Shown here piece after piece: positions 12,943 to 23,071 of a stretch of DNA of 64,000 bases. Location: positions 124,001 to 188,000 of the forward strand of contig BEDY01000013.1 in assembly GCA_002335605.1 (NCBI GenBank), given 5' to 3'. The position numbers and the translations under genes are program-made. This stretch comes from Prillingera fragicola (taxonomy: Eukaryota > Basidiomycota > Tremellomycetes > Trichosporonales > Trichosporonaceae). The first letter of the stretch is position 1. Every line of letters begins with the position of its first letter. Below the pieces are notes generated by a model that did no database searches, was not told where the DNA came from, and saw only the letters and a list, made by a program, of their open reading frames with translations.

Positions 12943-14298
12943 ATGACACGCTGGGGTGCTACTCACTGGACCAGTGGCGCCGGCTGGCCCACGTACTCAA
13001 TCAACAAGAACGAGGCGAGTGAGACAGTGCAAACAAGTCTCACCCAGCAGCAACCGGCGACTTCACCACCCAGAGTGAGCTTTTCGGCTGCCTCTCAGTC
13101 CATCGGAAGGGGCTTTAGCAAGGCGTCCATCAAGTCCAAGACCAAGCGCAAGGCTGTTCCCGACGTCTCCGATATTAGCCTTCCCTCTCAAATTGTCAAA
13201 TCACCAAGCATGCCTCACTTTTCCAAGCGCCTTCCTGGCCAAATCAAGCCTCCTCACCAGGGTTTCTCATCTCAGACTGCGCCACCTCCTGTCATCTCGC
13301 AGGCCAACGTTCAGACCCGAGTCCACACTCGCACGCACTCAGAGCAGCTTGACTGGGTATCGACTCTTCTATTTGGCGGCTCAAGGAAACCTCCCCAGAC
13401 GCCCGACATTGACACCCCTCCGCACCGTCTCGCCTACGATCTCACTCCTCCCAAGCCAAGCAACCTTTCGACCAAATCCGCGTACGAGATCCAGGAGCAC
13501 ATTGACGGCATCGTCCAAAAGTTTGAGGGAGGCAACACTACCGTCCTTGGCGGTGTCACGAAGATTGGTGGCTGCAACGGCTTCAAGCACCGCAAGCACC
13601 GGTCTTCGGCCAGCTTTCACTGCCCTGTGCCAGACGTGCCCTCACGCCAGCACGCTCTGAGCTTTGGGCGAGGCATGACTCGATCCGAGACTGTGCCCAA
13701 TGGCCTCGACAACTACCTCTCCGGTGCTGTCGACAATCCTGGTCCCATTGGAATGCCTTGTTCAGACAGCATGCCTCGCGTCCGCGCTCCTCTTCAGCCA
13801 TGCCGCCAGATGCCAACTTTCAGCATGCCCCCGCCGCCAGCAACCAAGCCCGTCAGCACCAAAGCCACGGCCGTGGCACCCAACACTGCTCGGCCCGCTG
13901 CCCCCAAGCCAGCTCGTCCTCAGGCTATCGGCCACTCGTCTCTGGACATTTACCGACTCGTGGCCGCCGGTACTCACCCTAACATTGGGGCGGATGTCTC
14001 ACGCCCTATTCTCGAGTCTTTCCGTCTCACTGCCGACATGCAGATGGCGTACTGCAAAATGCTTGCCAACCAGATCGAGCTCCTGCACAAGGTCAGCGCG
14101 CCAGACAGCGACGCAAGGCTGCGTACCCAGTGAGTGAACTCTGTCGCAGTAGGAGCTGACAGCAGACTCGAGCCAGCAATTGCTCAAAATGCCGAGCACC
14201 TCGAGTCACTTCACCGCATGTTGGTCCTTCTCGACCGGCTTCACGACCAGAGCGTCCAGGACGCCACCGCCGAGCTTGAGCTTGCCGAGACGCGTTGA
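12943..14298 (+). CDS. Uncharacterised basic/proline-rich protein with helical C-terminus
   Basis: About 439 residues from exons 12943-14129 and 14163 or 14166-14298. The intron acceptor is a tandem CAGCAG, so two isoforms differing by one residue are possible. The first 120 residues or so are basic (IKSKTKRKAVPD, KRLPGQIKP). The middle is low-complexity Ser/Pro/Thr with a predicted-looking helix (YEIQEHIDGIVQKFE), and residues 310-330 or so are Pro/Ala/Thr-rich. The last 110 residues are predominantly helical and leucine-rich (LDIYRLVAAG, MQMAYCKMLANQIELLHKV, LESLHRMLVLLDRLHDQ), suggesting an oligomerisation or coiled-coil region. I do not recognise a family and assign no function. The pyrimidine-rich leader and the clean single intron support it as a real gene. 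Confidence 0.7.
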
Positions 14299-14839
14299 GC
14301 ATCGCTCCCACCCTCCCTCGTTTTGACGTTTGACTTTTACGACCTACTTTATGCCCTCCTAGTGTTTGTGTCCTGTAGTGCCTTGTGTATAGCGTAGTTG
14401 CCTCCTTAGCATAATGCACCCTATAATTAATGCGGGGGACGGTGTTGTCGCACACAGGTTCCATCACCGGAAAGGACTGGTACGCGTTGGTCCTCAATTG
14501 ATTGCAAGGACGATGCGGGGATCACGGCGCTGGCGGCGACATATGGGGAGAAATGCGTGCAGAGGCCCCTGAGAAGCTACAGCAAGGCAAGTGGGACACC
14601 ACATGCTCGAGTGGACGGCGGCGGCGTGAAGGAGTACGGCCATGCACCTTCATGCAGTAGTCTCATCCAAACGTACAAGTCAGGCTGGGAGAACGGGTTG
14701 GGTGGCAACGGGAGTATTAACCTTGTCACGTGATGTTGAGATTTCGAGCAATTCGAGGTTTCCAAGATTGCTCGACGAGTTGACATTGCTCAAGGTAACG
14801 CTGTGCAGTTGCAAGTCTCCAGCAGCAAACTACACGACC
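14299..14839. other. Intergenic
   Basis: This spacer between two same-strand genes holds the terminator region of the unknown gene and the RIO2 promoter. No RNA gene or repeat was noticed. Confidence 0.4.
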
Positions 14840-16640
14840 ATGAGGCTCGACCCTACCGACTTGCGTTATCTCAGCGCGGATGAGTTTCGCGTCTTGACAG
14901 CCGTAAGTTTTCTCAGCCACCCGACACCCACCGACCGCTGACAATCCAGACCGAGATGGGCTCCAAGAACCACGAAGTCGTGCCGTCGCCACTTATCGCC
15001 GAGCTGTCAGGCTTGCGCGGTGGAAACATCAACAAGCTCTGTGGCCAGCTCGCCAAGCGCAACCTCATTGCTCGCGTCCAGAATGCGCACTATGATGGCT
15101 ACCGCCTCACCTATGGCGGCCTCGACTATCTCGCTCTCCGCACCTTTTCGCGCCGCAAGCCGCCCAGCGTTGCCGCGGTGGGCAAGAAGATTGGCGTTGG
15201 AAAGGAGAGTGATATTTACCTCGTCAAGGATGAGGCTGGCGAGAACCGCGTGCTCAAGCTCCACCGGTAAGAGACATTAAAGCAAGCGAAGGCTGACTGG
15301 CAGTTTGGGACGCATCTCGTTTCGCTCCATCAAGACCAAGCGCGACTATCTCGGCAAGCGCTCGTCTGCGTCGTGGATGTACATGTCTCGACTCGCGGCC
15401 CAAAAGGAGTTTGCATTCATGAAGGTGCTCTACCTTCACGGCTTCCCCGTGCCGACGCCCATTGACCAGGGCCGCCACTGCATTGTCATGTCGCTTGTCG
15501 ACAGCACACCGCTGCGCGCCGTCATGCACATTGAGAACGTTGCCGAGCTGTACGGCCAGCTCATGGACTTGATCATGCGCTTCGCTCACGCCGGTCTTAT
15601 CCACGGCGATTTCAACGAGTTTAACATTCTCATCCCCGACAAGGGCGAGCCTGTTGTCATTGATTTCCCCCAGATGACGTCGACGCGTCACGAGAATGCG
15701 GAAAGGTGGGTCTAGACAGTTGGGCCGGGACTAACAGCAGCTTTTTCAATCGCGACGTCAACTGCATTCGGCGCTTCTTTAGGAAGAGGTTTCGTTTCGA
15801 GGGTACGACCTGGCCTGTGTGGGCCGACGTGCTCGCCGACCTGGACGAGTCGGAGGCTGCCGCCAAGGCCGAGGCCGAGGCTGCCGAGGAGGCTGGAGAG
15901 GAGGGAGAGGCGAGCGCAAGCACCGCCGCCGCGGATGACACCCACGCACCCCCCGGCAACCCTTTGAGGCTCGACCTCGAGGTCGAGGCAAGTGGTTTTG
16001 GACGGGCAATGCAGCGCGAGCTTGAGCACGTGAGTGTTTCTGATGTTGACAGCGCTGACGAGCTTAGTACCAGGAAGAGGTCGGAGAGCTGCCTCCCAGC
16101 GACCCCGAGTATGAAGACGAGGAGGAGTCGGACGAGGACGACGATGAGATTGCCGAGGCCGAGGGCGACGTCGAGGAGGCAGAGACGGAGGCTGCAGAGG
16201 TCCCTAAGGTCCTGTCGCCTGAGGAGGAGGCAGAGGCTGCCGCCGCTCGCCTGGAGAAGCTGCGCATCCATCGCGCGCTCGGCAACGATGGTGATCCCGA
16301 CGACCCCGAGCCTGAGCCCGTGTACTCGTCTGCCGAGGGGGAGGACGAGGATGCGGCCGGTTCGTCCTCGGACGAGAGCGTCGGCCCCGCCCCATCAGAC
16401 TTTACCCAGTACACGCGCGCGTCGCGTGCACCCCGTCAGCGCATGAAGGTGTCGCGTCTTGGTGGAGCTGGACCGAGCAAGCTCGGTGCCGTGGATGAGA
16501 TGCGGTCGGTTGTCGGCGCCGAGATTGCGCGCGACACCCGCCGTACTACGGCCACACGGATGAAGAAGAAGGCTATTGTGGGCAACGCAAAGGGCCACAA
16601 GTGGAAGACCTCGGCGAGCTACCTCACTGGTGGTTCATAG
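14840..16640 (+). CDS. RIO2: RIO2-type atypical protein kinase/ATPase
   Basis: Acts in late cytoplasmic maturation of the 40S ribosomal subunit. About 547 residues from exons 14840-14902, 14950-15266, 15304-15705, 15741-16029 and 16068-16640, with phases all consistent. The N-terminus is the RIO2-specific winged helix (MRLDPTDLRYLSADEFRVLTA, then GLRGGNINKLCGQLAKRNLI). It is followed by the ATP loop KKIGVGKESDIYLV, the hinge MSLVDSTPLRAV, the catalytic loop HGDFNEFN with its Asp, and the metal-binding VIDFPQ. The C-terminal 200 residues are highly acidic, then turn basic (RRTTATRMKKKAIVGNAKGHK), as in other RIO2 proteins. The third intron ends in a tandem acceptor CAGCAG (15735-15740), so an isoform with one extra Ser is possible. 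Confidence 0.95.
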
Positions 16641-16842
16641 ACCCCCTTGTTAGAGAGTAGACTAGCATCATGTACTATATGGCAATGGCTACGGTGAAAC
16701 TTGGAATTTAGAAAGCTAAACTGCATAGACAGAGTGGACCCAAGTTAATTACACTCGCGACAGATGAACCCCGATATCTTTATACAACTACGAAACTGCC
16801 GAGGCGGTCGGCGTGTGTGCCGCGCTAGGAAAGGACCTCGTC

Positions 16843-17295
16843 TTAGACAGCGACGACGGCGGCAGCGACACTGAAGAGCAGAGCCAAGGCGACCACGCCG
16901 GATGTCTTGGCGGACACGACGACGGGCGACGCCGAGTTGTCCTGGCACGAGGAAATGCCTCCACTGGGCGGCGGACCCGACACATTGTGATGATCCATAA
17001 AGTTGAGGCACTTTATCCACTGGTCATGGGTAAAGTTGGTGAGACAAACGGCGTAGGGGTCGGGCACGTTGCGCAAGGTGGTGTCGTTTACGGGCACCCA
17101 GGTGAGGTTGCCGCCAGATAGTTCACAGCAGTCGATTGTGCCGTTGAAGTTGGACCCGGCGCAGGTTCGCGTGTTCTTTGGCGCGTTGGGCCAGACGAGG
17201 ACACTATTGGGCATGACCCATTCGGGTTGCCAGCCGGGCGAACCGGGGCCATCGGTGGGGACGACAGGGACAGAGGAGGTGGGAGAGGCGGACAT
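16843..17295 (-). CDS. Small Cys-rich protein with hydrophobic C-terminal tail
   Basis: Single-exon, 150 residues, starting MSASP with no N-terminal signal sequence. The central region has a patterned set of cysteines: one before an N-glycosylation-like NGT, then CC, a single C, and C inside QWIKC, followed by CQDN. Asn-x-Ser/Thr sites are frequent (NGT, NLT, NDT, NFT, NVS). The last 25 residues are hydrophobic (VVALALLFSVAAAVVAV), like a tail anchor or a GPI-attachment tail. A second gene at 60210-60671 has the same order of Cys, CC, Cys, x-W-x-K-C and hydrophobic tail, so this is a family. No known domain was recognised. If it enters the secretory path it would have to do so through the tail or an unrecognised signal. 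Confidence 0.75.
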   Translation of the reverse strand: MSASPTSSVPVVPTDGPGSPGWQPEWVMPNSVLVWPNAPKNTRTCAGSNFNGTIDCCELSGGNLTWVPVNDTTLRNVPDPYAVCLTNFTHDQWIKCLNFMDHHNVSGPPPSGGISSCQDNSASPVVVSAKTSGVVALALLFSVAAAVVAV

Positions 17296-17995
17296 GACGA
17301 TCAGAGGATGAACAAAGCTGCGGATTATCGCGTTGCTGCTGTTAAAGTATGAAGGCGCAAGCTGATCAGCTGGTCCAGTTCAATTCCCGGTTGCTTGCAT
17401 GCGTGCACCAGGAACACGGCCCAATGCTGCAGCCCTGACGCGCCGGACGCCACAGGCTCGTTCTCGAGCAGACCGCATCGGCATCGGCACGAGCGAGGCA
17501 TGTTCAAGTGATTAAGCGCCGAGCCCAACAGTCGGCACATGGTACTGGCGCGCCCGGCCATGATCGACAAAAGTGTATATTCACCACTGGATCGGCTGCC
17601 AAGAGTCGTCGCCGAGAATGAGCCGGCCGGCGCCATCGTCTGTTGGCGCTGCACCGCTATATTGGGTCCTGAAGCACCGCCTCCGCTCGCGCCGCCGCCA
17701 TCGTGCAAGCTGCAAGCTGCAAGCTCCAAGGGTTTCATCATGTGACATTCATGCATCACCAACACTGTGTGCCTGTGTGGGGCCCAAGGGGTTTAATCTT
17801 GTCACCATGTCAATCACCGCGTGAGGGTGCAATGCTCTGCATTCGAGCCACAAATGTCTTGCACAACAAAAGACACACGGCACTGAAAACTGCAGCACCA
17901 GGTCACTCAGAATGGGGGAGGGGAAAGAGGGGCATTGTACCGAAAGCTAGGCGAACAGCACTTTGCAAGTCAACTGGCCCTCCAGTCAAACAAGA
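17296..17995. other. Intergenic
   Basis: No coding frame with convincing composition was found here. It contains short TGCAAGC repeats around 17703-17727 (GCAAGCTGCAAGCTGCAAGC) and nothing else notable. Confidence 0.4.
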
Positions 17996-20194
17996 CTACA
18001 CACTCGGCCAGTTCCTGGTTGCGTTCTGCTCTTGTGGTTGCCAAGGGGATGGAGAGAAGCATGGCAGAGCCACATACACGACCTTGGAGGAGGACAGAAA
18101 GTGCGACACGTCTGGAGTCGAAGCTGGGTGCTGCCCGCAAATAGGCAGGGGTCTCGCTTGCGGCTTGACCGCCGTGACGCCTGAACCAGACATAGCTTTA
18201 TCGAAAGGAGAACGTGGAGGAAGACCCGGCGGAGGTCCAATGTCTGGCCGGGCTGGGGAAGAAACATCGAGTCCAGGCGGCAGGCGATGCCCCGGCGACG
18301 AAAGGTGAGATAGGGAAATGCCGGGGGGGAATCGAAGTGGTGGAGGAGAAAGCGGAGAAGGAGAAGGTGGGACAGAGCCAGGACGTGAGTCCACGAACTG
18401 CGCGTCAATGCTAGGGCTGGGGGGGAGTTCCTCTGCTGCCAGTTGCGGCGAGGATGTTGAAGAGGACCCAGCCGGTGTAGATGGAAGAGCGGAATCGGCG
18501 CAGACAGCACCATACTTGCCCATTAGGATTTCCAAGCCAAGGGCCGTGCCAGCTGATCCGAGTGGTGGCCAGGCTGACAGGTCGAGTGTGGGTTGGCCCT
18601 CTGGGACGGCCTTCTGGGGCATGAAAGGTGCTGCCCCAGGTCGAAGATGACTCTTTTCAGGTGACAGGGGTGTTGGCTGGCGAACGTGAGAGGGGATTGC
18701 TGGTAGGTTGATTGAATTCGTCTCGGGGGTCTCCTCGGGGGTCATGGCAATGCTGAAGGAACACGGCGAGTGGAGGCTCTCTGCCGGCGGCCACTGCCCA
18801 CAAATAGCTCTGAGCCAGAGACGGACCTGCTCTTGGCGAGCCAAGGACTCGGCACCGATCTGGCGCAGGATGGCAACAGCTCGAGCCATGTCTGTCGGGC
18901 CGTCGACGGAGCCACTCCAAACAGATCGCACAGGCTGCAATGTCAGAGCAGGGCAAGCAATGTGGCAGCTTACGAAAACACCATCTCCGTCGGCCATAGC
19001 ATACAGGCGCCACATTGTCCCGCAAGTCTGCAGACTGTAGGCGAGCCGAGTGGCACCGATGGGACAGTCCTTGGCGAGATCAGGAACAGTTTGCATGGCC
19101 AGAGACTGGAGCTGGGCATACATGCCGAGCGAGAGACGCATAGCAGTCAAGCCGCGGGCATGAGCGGCAGCAGGCTCGGACGCAAGTCCATGCACCTCAA
19201 TGTGCAGCCAAGGGAACCAGCCCTCAATCGCGTCTAGTATCAGCAAGCAGCCTCCCGGCTGACTCACGGTGCGAGAAAGCCCACAAGACTGCCTTGTCCG
19301 TCATGTGAGGAACGAGGCTCATACCCTTGAGTGGGAAACCGCCTGGACCAACAATACCAAGAGCACTACTGCGCAGGCCGAGATGCATGCTCTGAGTGTC
19401 GTCGAGATACTCGAGGTTGGGCACGCCGAGAATCTCCTTTGACCACGAGTCGATCGCAGTCGATCTGTGACAGGGAAAGGAGCGCGTGGGGTGGAGGTTC
19501 AGCGGGGGCACAAAGTCATGTCAGCTCTCCTCTCCCGTTCTTCAGTAATGTGGAACCCACGAGACAACGACTGCTGGCGCCGGCGCCAGCGAGTCGAACA
19601 GCACGTTGAGAATATCCCGATACGACGGGTCATTGGTCAGACAGCAGTCAGCCGCCGCGAGGTCGTAGACTGCGCAGTGGGCGTGCGCCAACATGAGCGC
19701 TTGTGAGAGGCTTTCCTGTGCGCCATAGGCACTCGGAGAGCGCGCGATACCACGCGTAGCGGACTCGGGACGCGGCTACGACGTGGTGAGCTCTAGCTAC
19801 TAAAAACTAACAGGCTCGCACTCACGCCCTTGAGTGTGTCGGCGTACGCGAGCGTGTTGGTGCACCCCTGTGCTACCGAATCGAGGTAGTCGCTGTCGAG
19901 TAGGCTTCGCTCTGGGTGAACGCTTGCATGGCGGACGCCGTATGAAAGGAGAATGGCGAGATACTCGTTGGCTGGGATGCACCCGACGTCCAGCACAGAT
20001 ATGCCTGGAGGAAGAACCTGTGGGCGGCGCATTGCCAGCAGAGACGCCGAAGATGACGCCGTGGACGAAGGGGAAGAGGAGGATGGGAGGGGCGGGGACG
20101 CGCGCGAGTGAGGCAAGCTGCCCGACGTGCTGCCTAGGGGGGACGTGGAGGTGAGAGAGGGGAGAGGGGAGAGGGTTGGGGAAGGAGTCGACAT
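17996..20194 (-). CDS. Uncharacterised protein, five exons, proline-rich C-terminal half
   Basis: A model of 659 residues from exons 20194-19826, 19775-19561, 19464-19268, 19233-18974 and 18934-17996, with all splice phases agreeing. After a Ser/Pro-rich leader of about 55 residues, a conserved-looking domain runs to about residue 350. It includes GISVLDVGCIPANEYLAILL, LMLAHAHCAVYDLAAADCC, LGVPNLEYLDDTQ, GLRSSALGIVGPGGFPLKG, EGWFPWLHIEVHG and LAYSLQTCGTMWRLYAM. The remainder is Pro/Ser-rich (PPGLPP and PPPLRFPPGIS repeats). I do not recognise the family. LDVGC resembles a methyltransferase motif I, but no other SAM motif follows. The fourth intron (18935-18973) is 39 nt and stop-free in frame, so its retention would only insert 13 residues. 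The C-terminal end is the least certain part. Confidence 0.7.
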
Positions 20195-20433
20195 GTTGTG
20201 TGAAGAGTGAACAGTTAGTGGCAAAAATGTGTTGCTCATGCGCCTCCACCGACGCGCACACGACACACACTCCTCGTCAACGCACCCACGCACATTCACG
20301 TAAATCAAACTTGCATATGACATTAGGAAGGAAAGAATGCAGGCCGCGCATGCAAGCGGCTGGAGTCCATGAGTGGTTGGCGCGGCGGCCAGTGTGGTGG
20401 TGGTGATGATGGGGAGTAGTTCCAGTCTTCAGC

Positions 20434-23071
20434 TTAGCGGGGCTGCACAGGGGTGTACTGCTGCGCGTGGTGAGCAGGCTGGAAGTTGGGGGTCGCGTAT
20501 CCGCTGTGGTTGGAGTCGTCGAGATCGCGATACGGGGACGACGCGCCACCGCGCGAGTAGTCGCCAAGCGCATAGTCGGACATGTCCCGTGGGGGCATGG
20601 CAGGACTGCCAAAGCCAGACTCGGTGCGCGAGTGGTTGCCATTGCCGCGCAGATCGGCAGTGGCCATTGTGCTGATCGAGCCAGAAGTCGAGAAGGGACG
20701 CTGAGGAACCGCGCCGAGAGGGAAATGCTCCTGCTCCCTGTACGCAGCGTTGGCATCCCAGGCCGACTGGTCCTGGTTGCCGTTGTTGTACCAACCCTTT
20801 TCACCAGCCTCGGCCTTCTTGGTCTTCCGGCGACGAATGCAGCAGAAGAAGGCAAGGGCGGCAAGGAGGAGACCGGCGCCGACGCCAACTCCGATTCCGA
20901 TGCCAGTCTTGGCAGTCGACGAAAGGCCGTTGTTGGCGTTAAAGCCGGCGGCAGCAATAGCCGAGTCCGTGGCGTCGCCGATAGTGGCAGTTGCAGAGTC
21001 GTCGGTGCTCGCGGCGTCGCCAGACGACGCGGTGGCCGAGGGCGAAGGAGGGGGCTTCATGTACTCGGACTTGATAATGTCGGCGCCCTTCTCAGCAATA
21101 CCGTACGCGGTAGCCATAAGATGGGCTGAAATCTGGATGGGGATGATCGAGGCGTCAATGACACGAACGTTGCCAGTGCCGTAGACGACGAGGCGAGTGT
21201 CGACGACACCGCCGTCCGACTCGGGCAACATGGCGCATGTGCCCATGGGGTGGTACTCGGTCTTGGCGCCGTCCGTGTACCACTTGGTGAGCGCATCGCC
21301 GGTGATAGCGGCACCGGGAACAGTCTCTGCGCCGAGGACAGAGTTCATGGGCGTAGCAGCGGCAAGCTGGCGCACCCAGAGGGAGCCAAGCTGCGCAATC
21401 TGGGCATCGGCGGCAACGGCAAAGTACGAAGGGTCAATCCTAGGTTTGTCAAAGGCCGAGTCCGAGTTGATAAAGCAGGTGCCGCGCGAGAAGGGGTGCT
21501 GGATGGCAACCTGGAAACCAAGCGAGGTCGCGGTAGGGCCCCAGAGGTGCATGATAATCTCCAGCTGGCCGACTGTCGAAGTGAGCCAAGACTTCATAAT
21601 GTTGTATTGAGCAGTGAGACCGCTCTGGACCGAGGCGGGAAGATTGTGAGTGGCAGTGACGTCTGCAACAGTCTGGGCGACATCAATGCTGTTGGCAAAG
21701 GTGTTGGCCCGCATTGCGTCTCCAGAAATGTCCGACATGGACACGTAGCCGACAGCCTCGTTAATGTAGGTCCACAGGCCAGTTGCCGACTCGCGCCACT
21801 CGGAGAGGGCGGCAGGCCACTTGGACTTGTCCATGGCAAAGCTGTACCAGGTCTCGACGTTGCCCTTGGTCTCAAAGAAGATGGCAGATGCCTGGTGGTC
21901 CTGAAGGTTGTAGCCGACAGGAAGGTCCTTCCGGAGGGGGACACCAGCGTCAGCGAGGACGCTGGTAGGGCCAATACCAGAGAGCTGGAGAAGCTGAGCC
22001 GATCCAATAGTACCACCGGCAAGAATAACCTCCTTTTTGGCCTCGACACCATAGTGGTCGCCGCCAGCGTTGGCAGCAAACTGCACACCAGAGGCGACAA
22101 GGTTGCCGCTGGCGTCGGTCACGTTGCTCCAGATAATCTTAGTGACCTGCTGGCCGGTGAGGATGACGAGGTTGGCACGAGGGGGAAGGGGGTCAATGTA
22201 ACCGGCCTTGGAGTCGGAACGTGACTGATTGTAGGTGTTGATGGTCGAAGGGGTGATCATGACACCGTGGTTGTCACCGCCCGCGAGGTCCATCGCCTTG
22301 AAGCCCATGTTGACCCAGGTGGGGATCCAGTTGGAGATGACGGGGTAAATGTACTGCGAAAAGCCAGCCTGGATAGGACCCGACGAGCCGTGCACATCGT
22401 CGTCGAGAACCATGCCAAACTGGGTCTGCGTGGCGCCAGGAGGAGCAGTAAAGGTCTCGGCCTTCATAATGTACTTGTTGACTTCCTCCCAGTTCCAGGT
22501 CTGGTTACCGCCCGGGTTGAGAGTCGCCCAGGCATCGTACTCGGGCTTGGATGCACGGCACCAGAACATGCCGTTGACAGCACCCGAGCCACCAAGGACC
22601 TTGCCACGAGGCCACGCCTTGGTGACGCCACCCGAGTTGGCCTGGCTGACGGTAGTGTATGCCCAGTCGTGCGTCGAGCCGGGGCCAGTGAGCGAGTTAA
22701 GGTAAGACTGTCCTAGCGAACGGTTAGCAGTTGCCGGCGCACTATCAGATCTGCACAGACTACTCACCGGGAACGTCAATCTGGTCCTCGACGTCGTTTC
22801 CGTCCGATCCAGCCTCAATGGCAAGCACAGTGTTGTTGGGCCACTCAGACAGACGGGCTGCGAGAGCCAGACCGGCTACGCCGCCACCGACAATGACAAA
22901 GTCGAACGACTTGCCGCTGGCCAGGCTGGCGTCGGTGGTGATTTCACGACGATAGATGTGACGGTTGGAATTTTCAATGTTGGCTGAGCCACCGGCATCG
23001 TCGGGGCGGCCGTTGCCCGCCCACGCGGGGGCGAGCAGGGAGAGAGCAGCGGCGGCGAGGGTGAGACGCAT
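20434..23071 (-). CDS. GMC-family FAD oxidoreductase with C-terminal membrane anchor
   Basis: About 860 residues from exons 23071-22768 and 22712-20434. The N-terminus MRLTLAAAALSLLAPAWA is a signal peptide. The FAD-binding motif VIVGGGVAGLALAARLSE lies near residues 58-75, the GMC signature GKVLGGSGAVNGMFWCRA follows, and the second signature reads GGTIGSAQLLQLSGIG. The catalytic His pair is in EYHPMGTCAML (about residue 590) and ISAHLMATAYGIAE. The family oxidises alcohols, sugars or choline-like substrates; the substrate here is unknown. Unusually, the enzyme is followed by a Ser/Thr/Ala linker, a membrane helix (GIGIGVGVGAGLLLAALAFFCC, about residue 705), a basic stop-transfer RRRKTKK and a cytosolic tail of about 130 residues rich in Tyr, Ser and Gln. 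It is therefore probably a cell-surface, type I membrane oxidoreductase. Confidence 0.9.

Noticed and set aside
19870..20040. LDVGC as evidence of a methyltransferase
   Set aside because: Only this one motif is present. The later acidic and aromatic SAM-binding motifs are missing, so no enzyme function was assigned.
22267..22716. Long + strand frames inside 20467-22716
   Set aside because: They are mirror frames of the GMC oxidoreductase gene, whose motifs are clear on the minus strand.
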